Positions 37,201-44,685 of a stretch of DNA of 64,000 nucleotides are shown here, in pieces; the first letter of the stretch is position 1, and each line of letters starts with the position of its first letter. The stretch covers positions 186,001 through 250,000 of the forward strand of contig JBGTJE010000060.1 in the NCBI GenBank assembly GCA_041745295.1, in the 5' to 3' direction. The notes beneath the pieces are model-generated. The model did no database searches. It worked only from the letters and a program-made list of their open reading frames with translations, and was not told the origin of the DNA. The position numbers were made by a program, and so were the translations under genes. The DNA comes from JANMEB01 sp041745295 (GTDB lineage Bacteria > Planctomycetota > Planctomycetia > Pirellulales > Pirellulaceae).

Positions 37201-37581
37201 GGATACGCTGTGGCCGGTCTCCCCCGCGCTGTGGCCGGTCTCCCCCGCGCTGTGGCCGGTCTCCCCCGCGCTGTGGCCGGTCTCCCGACCGAGCCACTTC
37301 GGCCGACCGCAGGTCTCCTTGACGCTGCGGTGCGGGGTCGGGAGACCCTCGCACAGCACGCCGCATCCCACGCACAGCGCACGATCTGGCGAGCGGCGGG
37401 CGTGAGCCCCCTGATTCTCTCTTCGCACGCCCGGAAGTCGTTCGTTGACAATCTCGCGTTCTGCGCGGAGCGCGCGAACAGCTCGCCCCGCCGACAGTTC
37501 GCTGACATCAATCCGCATTTTCCATTTGCCTATGACGAAAGGGAGTTTTTCCATCTCTCCGCCGCAGTTTCCAATTCTTGA
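34219..37581 (+). CDS. Giant ELWxxDGT-repeat protein, exported/surface
   Basis: 1120 residues from ATG at 34219, with AAGGAG about ten bases upstream. After a basic N-terminus, the sequence LEPLESRTLLSG (near 37-48) matches the LEPRxLLS motif found near the N-terminus of large exported planctomycete proteins. Nine repeats of about 48 residues follow, each with a core like NVNGTLFFxANDGTxGYELWKSDGTAxGTVLVKDI. A Gly/Val/Pro linker comes next (GAGVPGAGLPGAGVAGLGVKPP), then nine more, more diverged repeats. Such repeats are thought to build beta-propellers. The last 150 residues change character: four RAVAGLP heptads, then basic Arg/Ala-rich sequence that looks like translated intergenic repeat, so the original stop may have been lost. 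A surface or extracellular binding role is likely; no catalytic motif. Confidence 0.85.
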   Translation: MRNLTLKQFELSRSARQRAKDSKKWSRVLTDRGQVCLEPLESRTLLSGLPTLIDIAPGLTASSAINFTNVNNTVFFTASDPTHGFEFWKSDGTAAGTVLIKDIRPGIDGSEPAFFTNVNGTLFFMANDAINGYELWKSDGTASGTVLVKDIRPGAVGGTNLIYSTNVNGILFFSATNGTSGLELWKSDGTTAGTVLVKDIRPGAPGSAPRYFTNVNGTLFFRANDGSSGIELWKSDGTAAGTVLVNDIRPGAPGSYPKNLTNVNGTLFFRANDGTSGYELWKSDGTATGTVLVNDIRPGAPESTPSDLTNVNGTLFFRANDGTDIFELYKSDGTASGTVLVKDNLATGDSYPGLLINVNGTLFFLAGDGTTGGGLWKSDGTASGTVLVKEVAFSLFSSLTNVNGTLFFEANDGTNGYELWKSDGTASGTVLVKDIRPGAFDGTRLFRSLTNVNGTLFFQANDGTSGFELWVMDGGGEPTVNGSGVAGPGVILPGVAGAGVPGAGLPGAGVAGLGVKPPTTPSVLTLVDIVSGVGASSPEKFTNVNGVIFFTAKTAAEGRELWKSDGTLAGTVLVKNIAGGAADSFIDQLANLNGILVFQATDGTTGGELWRSDGTSGGTVLVKDIRSGGASSGSYPQNFVNANGTLFFTASEFSGGRELWKTDGTTGGTVQILDIRPGGTGSYPKYLVNSKGTLLFSANNGAAGYELWRSNGTTAGTFLVKDINVGPASSNPTGLANAKGVVFFSANDGVNGYELWKSTGTTANTLLVKNINAGAASSNPSGITNIKGNVFFAANDGINGTELWKSNGNGSASGTFMVKDIRAGATGSSPTQLLNLNGLLVFTADDGTNGVELFRSNGQIAGTVRVKDIRVGALGSAPTNLHNHNSTLLFSADNGVSGRELWQSTAFGPATLLAADINPGAGSSNPTFIQSSVTTLFFAASDGASGTELWTLSNPLADAFQGLSLASSDGATSSSSPALRSDLRMTQPSLGNSQGYAVAGLPRAVAGLPRAVAGLPRAVAGLPTEPLRPTAGLLDAAVRGRETLAQHAASHAQRTIWRAAGVSPLILSSHARKSFVDNLAFCAERANSSPRRQFADINPHFPFAYDEREFFHLSAAVSNS
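37207..37286 (+). repeat. Tandem 21-bp repeat at the 3' end of the ELW gene
   Basis: Three full units (GCTGTGGCCGGTCTCCC plus CCGC) start at 37207, 37228 and 37249, and a partial fourth begins at 37270. The downstream bases to about 37360 form related GGTCTCC/GGGAGACC inverted segments. The 21-base period keeps the frame and encodes RAVAGLP. Confidence 0.92.
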
Positions 37582-37640
37582 TACGGACGGATCTCGTAAT
37601 TCGCGTTCGGCAAAAAGGTAGCGGGACTCGACAGAGTTTC

Positions 37641-37668
37641 GGCCCAACTTCTGGCGAATTCGGCTACG
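37641..37668. repeat. Dispersed repeat matching 3952-3979
   Basis: Begins GGCCCAACTTCTGGCG and ends TTCGGCTACG; it matches 3952-3979 at 26 of 28 positions. It lies between the convergent ELW and dihydroorotase genes, the same kind of position as the first copy. Confidence 0.7.
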
Positions 37669-37730
37669 TAAGACCCTACAACGATGCGACGCGCACTCGA
37701 TAGCCGGGAAGCTCGCGCGCAATCCTGGGG

Positions 37731-39098
37731 TTAAACCGACTTGCGTCGAAGGGGTTCGTTTCGCTGTGCCCAATAGCCTCTTAACTGGAGGTCGAATTGG
37801 GCTTCGGCGCCACAAGGAATATCGGAGAACCAATCAACGCCGTTCACGCGACGAAAAACCATTTGGCCGCGTACCCAGGTCCGCACAGGAACGCCGGTGA
37901 CTTCGACACCGTGCCAGGGACTCCAGCCGGATTTGGTCTGCTGCTCCGAGTTGAGAATCGTGCGCCGCTGATTGAGGTCGATTAAGACGACATCGGCATC
38001 AAAACCTCGTTCGATTCGCCCCTTGCCGCGAATATTCCAAACCATCGCCGGCGCCTCGCACATCGAATGCACCAATTGCTCGATCGTGATGCGACCGCGA
38101 TGGACTTCGGTCAACATGAGTGAAAGTGAGTTCTCCACCGCAGGAAGTCCCGAGGGGCATTGAGGAAAGGCCAACGCTTTTTCGGCCAGCGTGTGCGGCG
38201 CATGATCGGTGGCGATGACCGGTATCGTCCCGTCACGCAATGCTTGCCAAAGTGCATCGTTGTCGGCGCGCGTCTTGATCGATGGGTTCATCTTGATCAG
38301 CGCCCCAAGGCGGGAATAGTCGTCGATGCTAAACAACAAATGGTGCGGGCAAACTTCGGCGGTGACTAGATCGCCGTGATGCTTCAACAATTGAACTTCG
38401 GCGGCGGTTGAGACGTGCAGTACGTGGAACGGATGGTGGTGCCGCAACGACAGATCCATCGCCCGTCGCGTGGCAACTTCCGCGGCGCGATGATCGCGAA
38501 TGCGGCTGTGATCGGCGACATCGCCCGAACCGGCAAACCGTTGCGCATTTTCGCGGATGATTGTTTCGTCTTCGCAATGAGCGCATATTGGCAACCGCGT
38601 TTCGGCGAATATTCGCTCGAGACATTCCTGGTCGTCCACCAATAGATCGCCGGTGCTCGAGCCAATAAAAATTTTGATTCCGGGAGTACGCTGGGCTGAC
38701 TTTAGCTCGGCAAGATTGTGGGGAGTCGCACCCATGTAGAATCCGTAATTCACCAAACTCTTTTGCGACGCCAAATGCAGCTTCTGCAATAGCCGGCTTT
38801 GATCGGTCGTTGTGGGATTCGTATTGGGCATCTCCAAAAACGTCGTTACGCCACCCTTGGCACACGCCCGCGTGGCGTGAATCAAGTCTTCTTTGTGCGT
38901 AAGACCAGGTTCGCGGAAATGGACTTGATCGTCGATTACGCCTGGAATTAAAACCAATCCAGCCCCGTCGACAATTTCATCGGCTTGAGTCTGTCGTGGG
39001 CAATCCACGTCGCCGATGACCGCGCCGTCTAACAAAACAGACGAATCGCGTTGTCCAGAACTAGTGATCAATGTCACATTTCGAATCAAAGTGCGCAT
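37731..39098 (-). CDS. pyrC: Dihydroorotase
   Basis: 455 residues, cytoplasmic amidohydrolase of pyrimidine synthesis that closes carbamoyl-aspartate to dihydroorotate. The N-terminal metal motif reads DDQVHFREPG at 56-65, where most type I enzymes have DxHxHFREPG. The first His is thus Gln, a variant I recall from Bacteroidetes-type dihydroorotases. Later ligand motifs are intact: MPNTNP, CAHCEDE, HVLHVSTAAE and the catalytic TDHAPH. The C-terminus has the usual GVEVTGVPVRTWVRGQMVF. It starts at ATG 39098, divergent from an exported-protein gene. A catabolic dihydropyrimidinase-like role is less likely given these motifs. Confidence 0.9.
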   Translation of the reverse strand: MRTLIRNVTLITSSGQRDSSVLLDGAVIGDVDCPRQTQADEIVDGAGLVLIPGVIDDQVHFREPGLTHKEDLIHATRACAKGGVTTFLEMPNTNPTTTDQSRLLQKLHLASQKSLVNYGFYMGATPHNLAELKSAQRTPGIKIFIGSSTGDLLVDDQECLERIFAETRLPICAHCEDETIIRENAQRFAGSGDVADHSRIRDHRAAEVATRRAMDLSLRHHHPFHVLHVSTAAEVQLLKHHGDLVTAEVCPHHLLFSIDDYSRLGALIKMNPSIKTRADNDALWQALRDGTIPVIATDHAPHTLAEKALAFPQCPSGLPAVENSLSLMLTEVHRGRITIEQLVHSMCEAPAMVWNIRGKGRIERGFDADVVLIDLNQRRTILNSEQQTKSGWSPWHGVEVTGVPVRTWVRGQMVFRRVNGVDWFSDIPCGAEAQFDLQLRGYWAQRNEPLRRKSV

Positions 39099-39273
39099 GC
39101 CGCCCTTAGTAATGTGCCAGCAAGTGTGTATTTGGCTATATTAAAGCGCGAGCGATTGGTAAACGCGAAACCTTTAATACGCCCTAACGTTTTATCCTGT
39201 GGCGTGCTGGTCGAGAATGCCGGCACATCATGCAGCTATTCCAACTATTGTGGCTCTTGATTGGAGATCGATT

Positions 39274-40668
39274 ATGAAACGACTTTTTCGATGGACCGTT
39301 GCGGCAGCACTGGCCGCACTGTTGAGCACTTCGCTGGCGGGTGTCGGCGTGGCACAGACTTCCGCGGATCATAAAGCGAAAGCCGAGGAGACGGCCAAAG
39401 TTGCCGAGTTAATAAAAGCCACCGAGGCCAAAAAAGCCGCGATTGCAAAGGGCGCAACGAAAGTTACCGCGGCTAAGAAGGCCGAACAGGGGAAAAAACA
39501 GCAATCCGCGCAAGAAGCCAAGCTGCAAGCGCTGCGGAAGTCGGTCGACGACCTAAAGGCCAAGCGTAAAGGACTACTTCAATCGGCCGAAAAAGATGCG
39601 CCGGAAGTCGAAAAGATCACCGCGCAAATTGAAAAAATCACACAGCGGGCTCAGGAGCTGCGCCACGCCGCCAAAGCGGCAGCGCCCCAACTTGTACGAA
39701 AATCTGAAGCAATCGCCAAAGACGAAGCGAAAATGCAACTCGCCAAAGCAAAACTTAACGTGGAAAATTCCGACCAAAATGCTGCCAAGCAAGTCCACCA
39801 GATTTTGCAAAAGCACGGAATCGACATGAATCAAAAGGACGCGAAAGTCAAAGTGCGCCGGGGTCCCGAAGGTGAAATGATCATTGAATTTCGCCGCGCC
39901 GAAAAAGGTGGCGAAGCGCAACACAAGCGTGCGGCGAAGCAACACCCAGGCGACGCTGAACGCGTGCAAGGCCGCGGATCAAACGTACAACGCGAAAAAG
40001 TGCAAGAACCGCGGGACATCCCATACGTCGAGAGAATGAAGAGGCAAGGCTTTCAAGGAGATAAAGTCGGCGTCGATTTTCCCAAGGAATATATTCGACA
40101 ACGAGTTCGAGTCGCAAATGATCAAACACGCAACATCCAAGCCCGCCAGAATGACCGATCTCCGCAATCCATGGATCGACCAGGTCCGATGGAAGTCACT
40201 CGTCGTTTGCAAGTGTTAGAGGATCGCCTTAGCAGCATCGAACGAAAACTCGATCAACTCTTGCAGCAAGTCAGTCGGCGAGGCGCAGGTTCAGCCGACC
40301 AACCGGTTGGTCGAGGCCCTGAATTCGGCGCCGGGGGACCACCGGGAGCACCGCCCCACATGCGAGGCGACCGTCCCTCGCGGCGAGACCCCGGACGACC
40401 CGATGGTCCGCCGTCCGATCGTGGGCCTGGAGCTGGATTCGGGAATCCAGCTGGTGGTCCGCCTCAAATGCGAAACGAGAACGACGGCCAAGATCGAGCT
40501 CGACGACCGCGAAACGCTGAGCCGCGCGACGGTCGTGAAGGGGATCGACCCATGGGGCCGCCGCCGGGCGCTAATGACCTTCCTCCCCCGCCGGATCGAC
40601 CAGACGCTCCTCGGCGCGAACGAACGCCGCAACCCGAGGAACAAGAATTTCCCCACGGACGCCGATAG
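39274..40668 (+). CDS. Exported coiled-coil and Pro/Arg/Gly-rich protein
   Basis: 464 residues from ATG at 39274 (an earlier in-frame ATG adds 25 residues that would spoil the signal peptide). The signal peptide (RLFRWTVAAALAALLSTSLA) precedes a Lys/Ala/Glu-rich region (about 28-165) with heptad-like coiled-coil character. A middle part follows with LEDRLSSIERKLDQLLQQV (a second coiled coil, about 320-345). The last 120 residues are disordered Pro/Gly/Arg/Asp sequence. No family recognised. Strong positive charge and coiled coils suggest binding to polyanions or the cell wall, which is inference. A REPIN-like element begins 16 bases after the stop. Confidence 0.75.
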   Translation: MKRLFRWTVAAALAALLSTSLAGVGVAQTSADHKAKAEETAKVAELIKATEAKKAAIAKGATKVTAAKKAEQGKKQQSAQEAKLQALRKSVDDLKAKRKGLLQSAEKDAPEVEKITAQIEKITQRAQELRHAAKAAAPQLVRKSEAIAKDEAKMQLAKAKLNVENSDQNAAKQVHQILQKHGIDMNQKDAKVKVRRGPEGEMIIEFRRAEKGGEAQHKRAAKQHPGDAERVQGRGSNVQREKVQEPRDIPYVERMKRQGFQGDKVGVDFPKEYIRQRVRVANDQTRNIQARQNDRSPQSMDRPGPMEVTRRLQVLEDRLSSIERKLDQLLQQVSRRGAGSADQPVGRGPEFGAGGPPGAPPHMRGDRPSRRDPGRPDGPPSDRGPGAGFGNPAGGPPQMRNENDGQDRARRPRNAEPRDGREGDRPMGPPPGANDLPPPPDRPDAPRRERTPQPEEQEFPHGRR

Positions 40669-40684
40669 ATATTTGAAGCAGAAA

Positions 40685-40847
40685 GTAGGTGTCGCGAGCT
40701 GAGCGAGATCTCGAAGTATCGAGAACTTTGCAAATTCCATTAGCCCAACGGGCCAACGCCGCCATTTGTACGAGTTTTCGCTGGTAACGTGCCATGAATC
40801 CGTGAATCTGTGGCCGCTCCAGGTCTCGCTCGGCTCGCGAGACCTTA
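40685..40847. repeat. REPIN-like element, family A, copy 3
   Basis: Left arm 40685-40713 (begins GTAGGTGTCGCGAGCTG, slightly diverged) and right arm 40820-40847 (CAGGTCTCGCTCGG, ends GAGACCTTAC) are inverted family A arms. The 106-base core has no likeness to the other cores. It fills the gap between convergent genes. Length, 163 bases, equals that of copy 1. Confidence 0.85.
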
Positions 40848-40863
40848 CAAGCCACGTGACCTA

Positions 40864-42465
40864 CTAAACTTGCAGCACGCCCGTGCGAAACGGCTCGTCG
40901 TCCGCATGTCGAGTCACGATGTCGAGCGATTGAATGAGAGTTGCTCGAGTCTCCGATGGAAAAACGATCCCGTCCACCCAGAGTCGGGCAGCGGCGTAAC
41001 GAATGTCGGTGGAATTCTCGTACGCATCCGAGACCTTTTGCCGTAGGGCTTCAAGCTCTTCTGCGTCTGGCTTTTGACCGGCGCGTTTCATCGCCGCGAT
41101 GTTGATGTCCAAAAGCGTCGATGCCGCTTGCCGCGAGCCCATGACGGCGTAGCGGGCGTTCGGCCAGGCAAAAATAAACCGCGGATCAAATGCTTTGCCA
41201 CACATCGCGTAGTTTCCGGCACCATAACTCCCCCCGGTAATGATCGTGATCTTGGGAACGCGACTGTTCGAAATGACGTTGACCACTTTCGCTCCCGCGC
41301 GAATGATCCCGATTTGCTCGCTATCGCGGCCGACCATAAAGCCCATCACGTCTTGTAAGAAAATCAGCGGGGACCAAGTTTGATTGCAGTCCATGATGAA
41401 GCGCGCTTCTTTGTCTGCACTATCGTGGTATATAACGCCACCGAATTGCATTCCTTCCTTGGGAGTGTTCACCACAGTCCGTTGATTGGCGACCATTCCG
41501 ACTTGGTGACCGCCGATTTTGGCGTATCCACAAACGATGGTTTGGCCATATTCGGCTTTGTATTCCTGAAACGACTCGGGGTCGACTAGGTAACGAATCA
41601 GGTCGCGCACGTCGTATCGCTGCTGGGGATCGAGTGGCACGACGCTCTCGATCGTGTTTTGGTCGACGTCCGGTTCGCACCAAGAACTGCGGCGAAACCG
41701 TACGAAGCGACAATCTTCGGGCAAAAGGCCAATCAAGGAGCGGAGCCGGGCGACGGCCGCAGGTTCATCGGGCTCGCGGTAGTCGATTGTCCCGCTGATG
41801 CTGGCGTGCATTTTGGCCCCGCCCAATTCTTCGCTGGTGGCTTCTTGGCCGATGGCACTTTTGACCAAAGCGGGCCCGGCAAGGTACAGCCCCGAGCCTT
41901 CGGTCATGATCAACTTGTCGCATAACACGGGCAAATATCCGCCGCCCGCGACACAGCTTCCCATGATTGCGGCAATCTGTGGAATTCCGAGGGCGGAAAT
42001 CACCGCGTTGTTGCGGAAGATTCTCCCAAAGTCATCCTCGTCGGGGAAGATTTCATCCTGCAATGGCAAGAAGACGCCCGCCGAATCGACCAGGTAGACC
42101 AACGGCAAACGGCAGTTCATGGCGATTCGTTGGGCTCGCAAGACCTTTTTGCAAGTCATCGGAAAAAAGGCGCCGGCTTTCGTCGTCGCGTCATTCGCGA
42201 TGATCATTACGTGCCGGCCTGAAATCTTGCCAATTCCGCAGATCACGCTGGCCGACGGAGCGCCGCCCCAATCGCGGTACATTTCCCAGGCGGCCCACAA
42301 GCCGATTTCATTCCAAGACGAATCCAAGTCAAGCAGCTTTGCGATTCGTTCTCGCGCCGTCCAGCGGCCTTTGTCGTGTTGGCGTTGAATCGCGATTTCG
42401 CCGCCGCCCCATTCGATTTGTTTGGCTTGAGCCTGAAACTGCTGCACAAGAGTCGGCCAATTCAT
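40864..42465 (-). CDS. Acyl-CoA carboxylase carboxyltransferase (beta) subunit
   Basis: 533 residues. It transfers carboxyl from carboxybiotin to an acyl-CoA. Two crotonase-like halves are visible: the N-half with ANDATTKAGAFFPMT, YLVDSAGVFLPLQ, MGSCVAGGGYLPVLCD and GPALVKSAIGQ; the C-half with FLQDVMGFMVG, ITGGSYGAGNYAMCG and ARYAVMGSRQAAS. The length and the sequence order are closest to methylcrotonyl-CoA or related carboxylases rather than acetyl-CoA carboxylase AccD. The partner biotin carboxylase/BCCP subunit is not in the window. An acyl-CoA dehydrogenase gene lies 73 bases upstream on the same strand, so leucine or branched-acyl degradation is the likely setting. Confidence 0.88.
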   Translation of the reverse strand: MNWPTLVQQFQAQAKQIEWGGGEIAIQRQHDKGRWTARERIAKLLDLDSSWNEIGLWAAWEMYRDWGGAPSASVICGIGKISGRHVMIIANDATTKAGAFFPMTCKKVLRAQRIAMNCRLPLVYLVDSAGVFLPLQDEIFPDEDDFGRIFRNNAVISALGIPQIAAIMGSCVAGGGYLPVLCDKLIMTEGSGLYLAGPALVKSAIGQEATSEELGGAKMHASISGTIDYREPDEPAAVARLRSLIGLLPEDCRFVRFRRSSWCEPDVDQNTIESVVPLDPQQRYDVRDLIRYLVDPESFQEYKAEYGQTIVCGYAKIGGHQVGMVANQRTVVNTPKEGMQFGGVIYHDSADKEARFIMDCNQTWSPLIFLQDVMGFMVGRDSEQIGIIRAGAKVVNVISNSRVPKITIITGGSYGAGNYAMCGKAFDPRFIFAWPNARYAVMGSRQAASTLLDINIAAMKRAGQKPDAEELEALRQKVSDAYENSTDIRYAAARLWVDGIVFPSETRATLIQSLDIVTRHADDEPFRTGVLQV

Positions 42466-42538
42466 GAAGGCTTCCGAATTCGTGGAGAAATGAAGCGGGG
42501 CCGAGCGGTCCCGCGCGCTCGCGAGATTGCCGACGCGC

Positions 42539-44320
42539 CTACTGTTCGTGCGTTTCGTTTTCCGGTTTCAAAACCCAGTCGGAATTGAAATCGTGCTGCA
42601 ACCAAATCTTGGCAACGTCGGTGACCATCGAGTCAAAGTTTGCGTTGAGGTCCCCAAAGCGGCGACTGTTGCGTTGTTTGGCATAGCGTAAATAGAGCAT
42701 TCCCGTCTTGATTTCCCGTTGTTTTTCCATCTCGGGAACGTTGTTGTTGACGATCAACGTCGAAAGCCGCGAGTAAACGCAGCTGGCCACGAACAACTCG
42801 GTGGCGATGTCGCCAAGTCGAGCCTGAATAAACTGCTGGTCGATGATTTTCTCGCGGTACTTGATCAGTGAGACTTCGCAGGCCCAGGCAAACTTGGCAA
42901 TCTGTTTGGCGAGCGACCGAGCGTAGTACGTCAAATGATCGTGTTTCACCGGGATCTTGGGCGCCATTCGGACGAGCTTGTACGCGGTCCAAGGAGCCTT
43001 CATGATTTTCTCCATGTCCTTTCCCAAGTGACGTAGCCCGACGGCGGCGATAAAACAGCGGAGGACGTCGTTGGCCCCTTCGCCAATCAAGTTGAGCCGA
43101 GCGTCGCGCATCATTCGCTCAAATGGTTGGTCGGTAAAAAATCCTTTGCCGCCCCAAATCTGAAGTACGTCGTTCACGATACGCCACAGCTGATCGCTAG
43201 CGAAGATCTTCAGCATCGCCGTTTCCACCATGTAATCTTCGGCGCCGCTGTCGATCAGGGCAGCGGTGTGAAAGGTCGCGCTCTCCATCGCATAAGTGTC
43301 CGCGACCGCCTCGGCAATTTTGCCTTGAACGAGCTCAAAATTGCCGAGCGGCTGACTGAACTGTCGGCGGTTGTTAGCCCGCGCCACCATCCGCTCGATG
43401 CAGAATTTCGCGGCGCCGGTGCAACATGCGCCAAAGGTCGTACGGCCAAAATCGAGTACCGTCAACGCCACTCGGAGTCCTTTTCCCATCGGTCCGAGAA
43501 CGTTTTCGCGCGGTACCAACATATTGGTGAACTTGATCCGGCCGGTCGCCGTGCCGCGAATGCCGACCTTGTCCATGCGCTTTTCGAGTACTTCGAATCC
43601 GTTCATGTCTGGGGTCACCAAGAATGCGGTGATCTTTCCGTCGGGGTCGCTGGGATCAGGAGTTCGCGCCATGACGGTCAACACGTCCGCGATGCCGCCA
43701 TTAGTAATCCAGCGCTTGGTCCCGTTCAGGATGAAGCCCTTGCCATCCGGAGTTGGCGTCGCGGTGGTTCGCACATTTCCGGCGTCCGAGCCGGCGTCAG
43801 GCTCGGTGAGTGCGAAAGCAGCGACGGCCCGGCCTTCGGCCAAGGGTCGCATCCAGCGTTCGCGTTGTTCAGCAGTCCCAAAAAGCTGCAAAGCGCGCAA
43901 GCCAATCGAGTGGTGCGCGTTGACAAACACGGCGGTCGCCGCACAATGAGCGCCGATGACTTCCATGACGCGGCAATAATTCATTTGCGACAGGCCACGC
44001 CCGCCGAGCGCCGGCGCGATCGTACACCCCAACACGCCAATATCACCCAATCCGCGGATCACCGAATCCGGAATTTGCGATTCGCGGTCGATCGCGACAG
44101 GGTCAATTCGATCGCGGCAAAACTCTTTGACCTCTTCGACGGCCCGATCACCGATCGCGCGGGCTTCTTCTGATAATTCTGGAAACGGCATCAACGAGCT
44201 GTCTCGAAAGCGACCGAAGAACAAATCTTTGGCAAAGCCTTCTTTATCGGGCCCCGAAAACAGAATCTCCTCTGCTTGAGCGATTTGTTTTTTCTGCAAT
44301 TCGGACAGCGTGGTCGACAT
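42539..44320 (-). CDS. Acyl-CoA dehydrogenase with C-terminal extension (VLCAD/ACAD9-like)
   Basis: 593 residues, FAD flavoprotein of acyl-CoA oxidation. Recognisable blocks are AFALTEPDAGSDAGNVRT, GTKRWITNGG, KVGIRGTATGRIKF and RRQFSQPLGNF. IWGGKGFFTDQPFERMMRD comes before NLIGEGANDVLR, where the Glu of GEG occupies the catalytic-base position. The 180-residue C-terminal helical extension after this point is typical of very-long-chain dehydrogenases, which dimerise and associate with membranes. It lies upstream of the carboxyltransferase on the same strand and is divergent from a thiolase, forming a fatty or branched acyl degradation cluster. Confidence 0.9.
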   Translation of the reverse strand: MSTTLSELQKKQIAQAEEILFSGPDKEGFAKDLFFGRFRDSSLMPFPELSEEARAIGDRAVEEVKEFCRDRIDPVAIDRESQIPDSVIRGLGDIGVLGCTIAPALGGRGLSQMNYCRVMEVIGAHCAATAVFVNAHHSIGLRALQLFGTAEQRERWMRPLAEGRAVAAFALTEPDAGSDAGNVRTTATPTPDGKGFILNGTKRWITNGGIADVLTVMARTPDPSDPDGKITAFLVTPDMNGFEVLEKRMDKVGIRGTATGRIKFTNMLVPRENVLGPMGKGLRVALTVLDFGRTTFGACCTGAAKFCIERMVARANNRRQFSQPLGNFELVQGKIAEAVADTYAMESATFHTAALIDSGAEDYMVETAMLKIFASDQLWRIVNDVLQIWGGKGFFTDQPFERMMRDARLNLIGEGANDVLRCFIAAVGLRHLGKDMEKIMKAPWTAYKLVRMAPKIPVKHDHLTYYARSLAKQIAKFAWACEVSLIKYREKIIDQQFIQARLGDIATELFVASCVYSRLSTLIVNNNVPEMEKQREIKTGMLYLRYAKQRNSRRFGDLNANFDSMVTDVAKIWLQHDFNSDWVLKPENETHEQ

Positions 44321-44685
44321 GTTGCGTTAACCCTTGTTGGCGTTCGTCGCTAAAATGGCTATAAGGATGTCGTAAAACGGCCCGCTGCCCTTGGAGATGA
44401 TTTGGCACCTGGCGCCCTGTCGCATGCGAGCCCATCCGGTGCCCTCGCGCAATCCGGGCGTGAGTTCAGTTGAATTCATGTCCTCGGCAGTGCCTTGGGA
44501 CAAAGCGGGCTTGCACCGGTCGTACCATCAAATGGGACTGCCGGCCCATGCGAGCACGGCGAGCTGCTCGCAGGCTCCATTGTTGCCAACGGCACCTAAG
44601 ATTATCTATAAACCCCTGCAAAACGCAACCGCGTGCTGCCCCCAATGCCGCCCGCTCGCTCCATGGAACTTTAAGGATTTGCCGC
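44321..44685. other. Divergent promoter region between acyl-CoA dehydrogenase and thiolase genes
   Basis: 365 bases without a supported gene. An in-frame open stretch runs into the thiolase but lacks family residues, so the thiolase is started at 44686. Both divergent promoters should lie here. No operator palindrome such as a FadR-like site is evident. Confidence 0.4.

Noticed and set aside
37207..37286. CRISPR-like array in the ELW gene
   Set aside because: The 21-base units abut directly without spacers.
43127..44173. A 348-codon plus-strand frame opposite the acyl-CoA dehydrogenase
   Set aside because: Antisense shadow of a gene with full family motifs; no recognisable domain in the predicted product.
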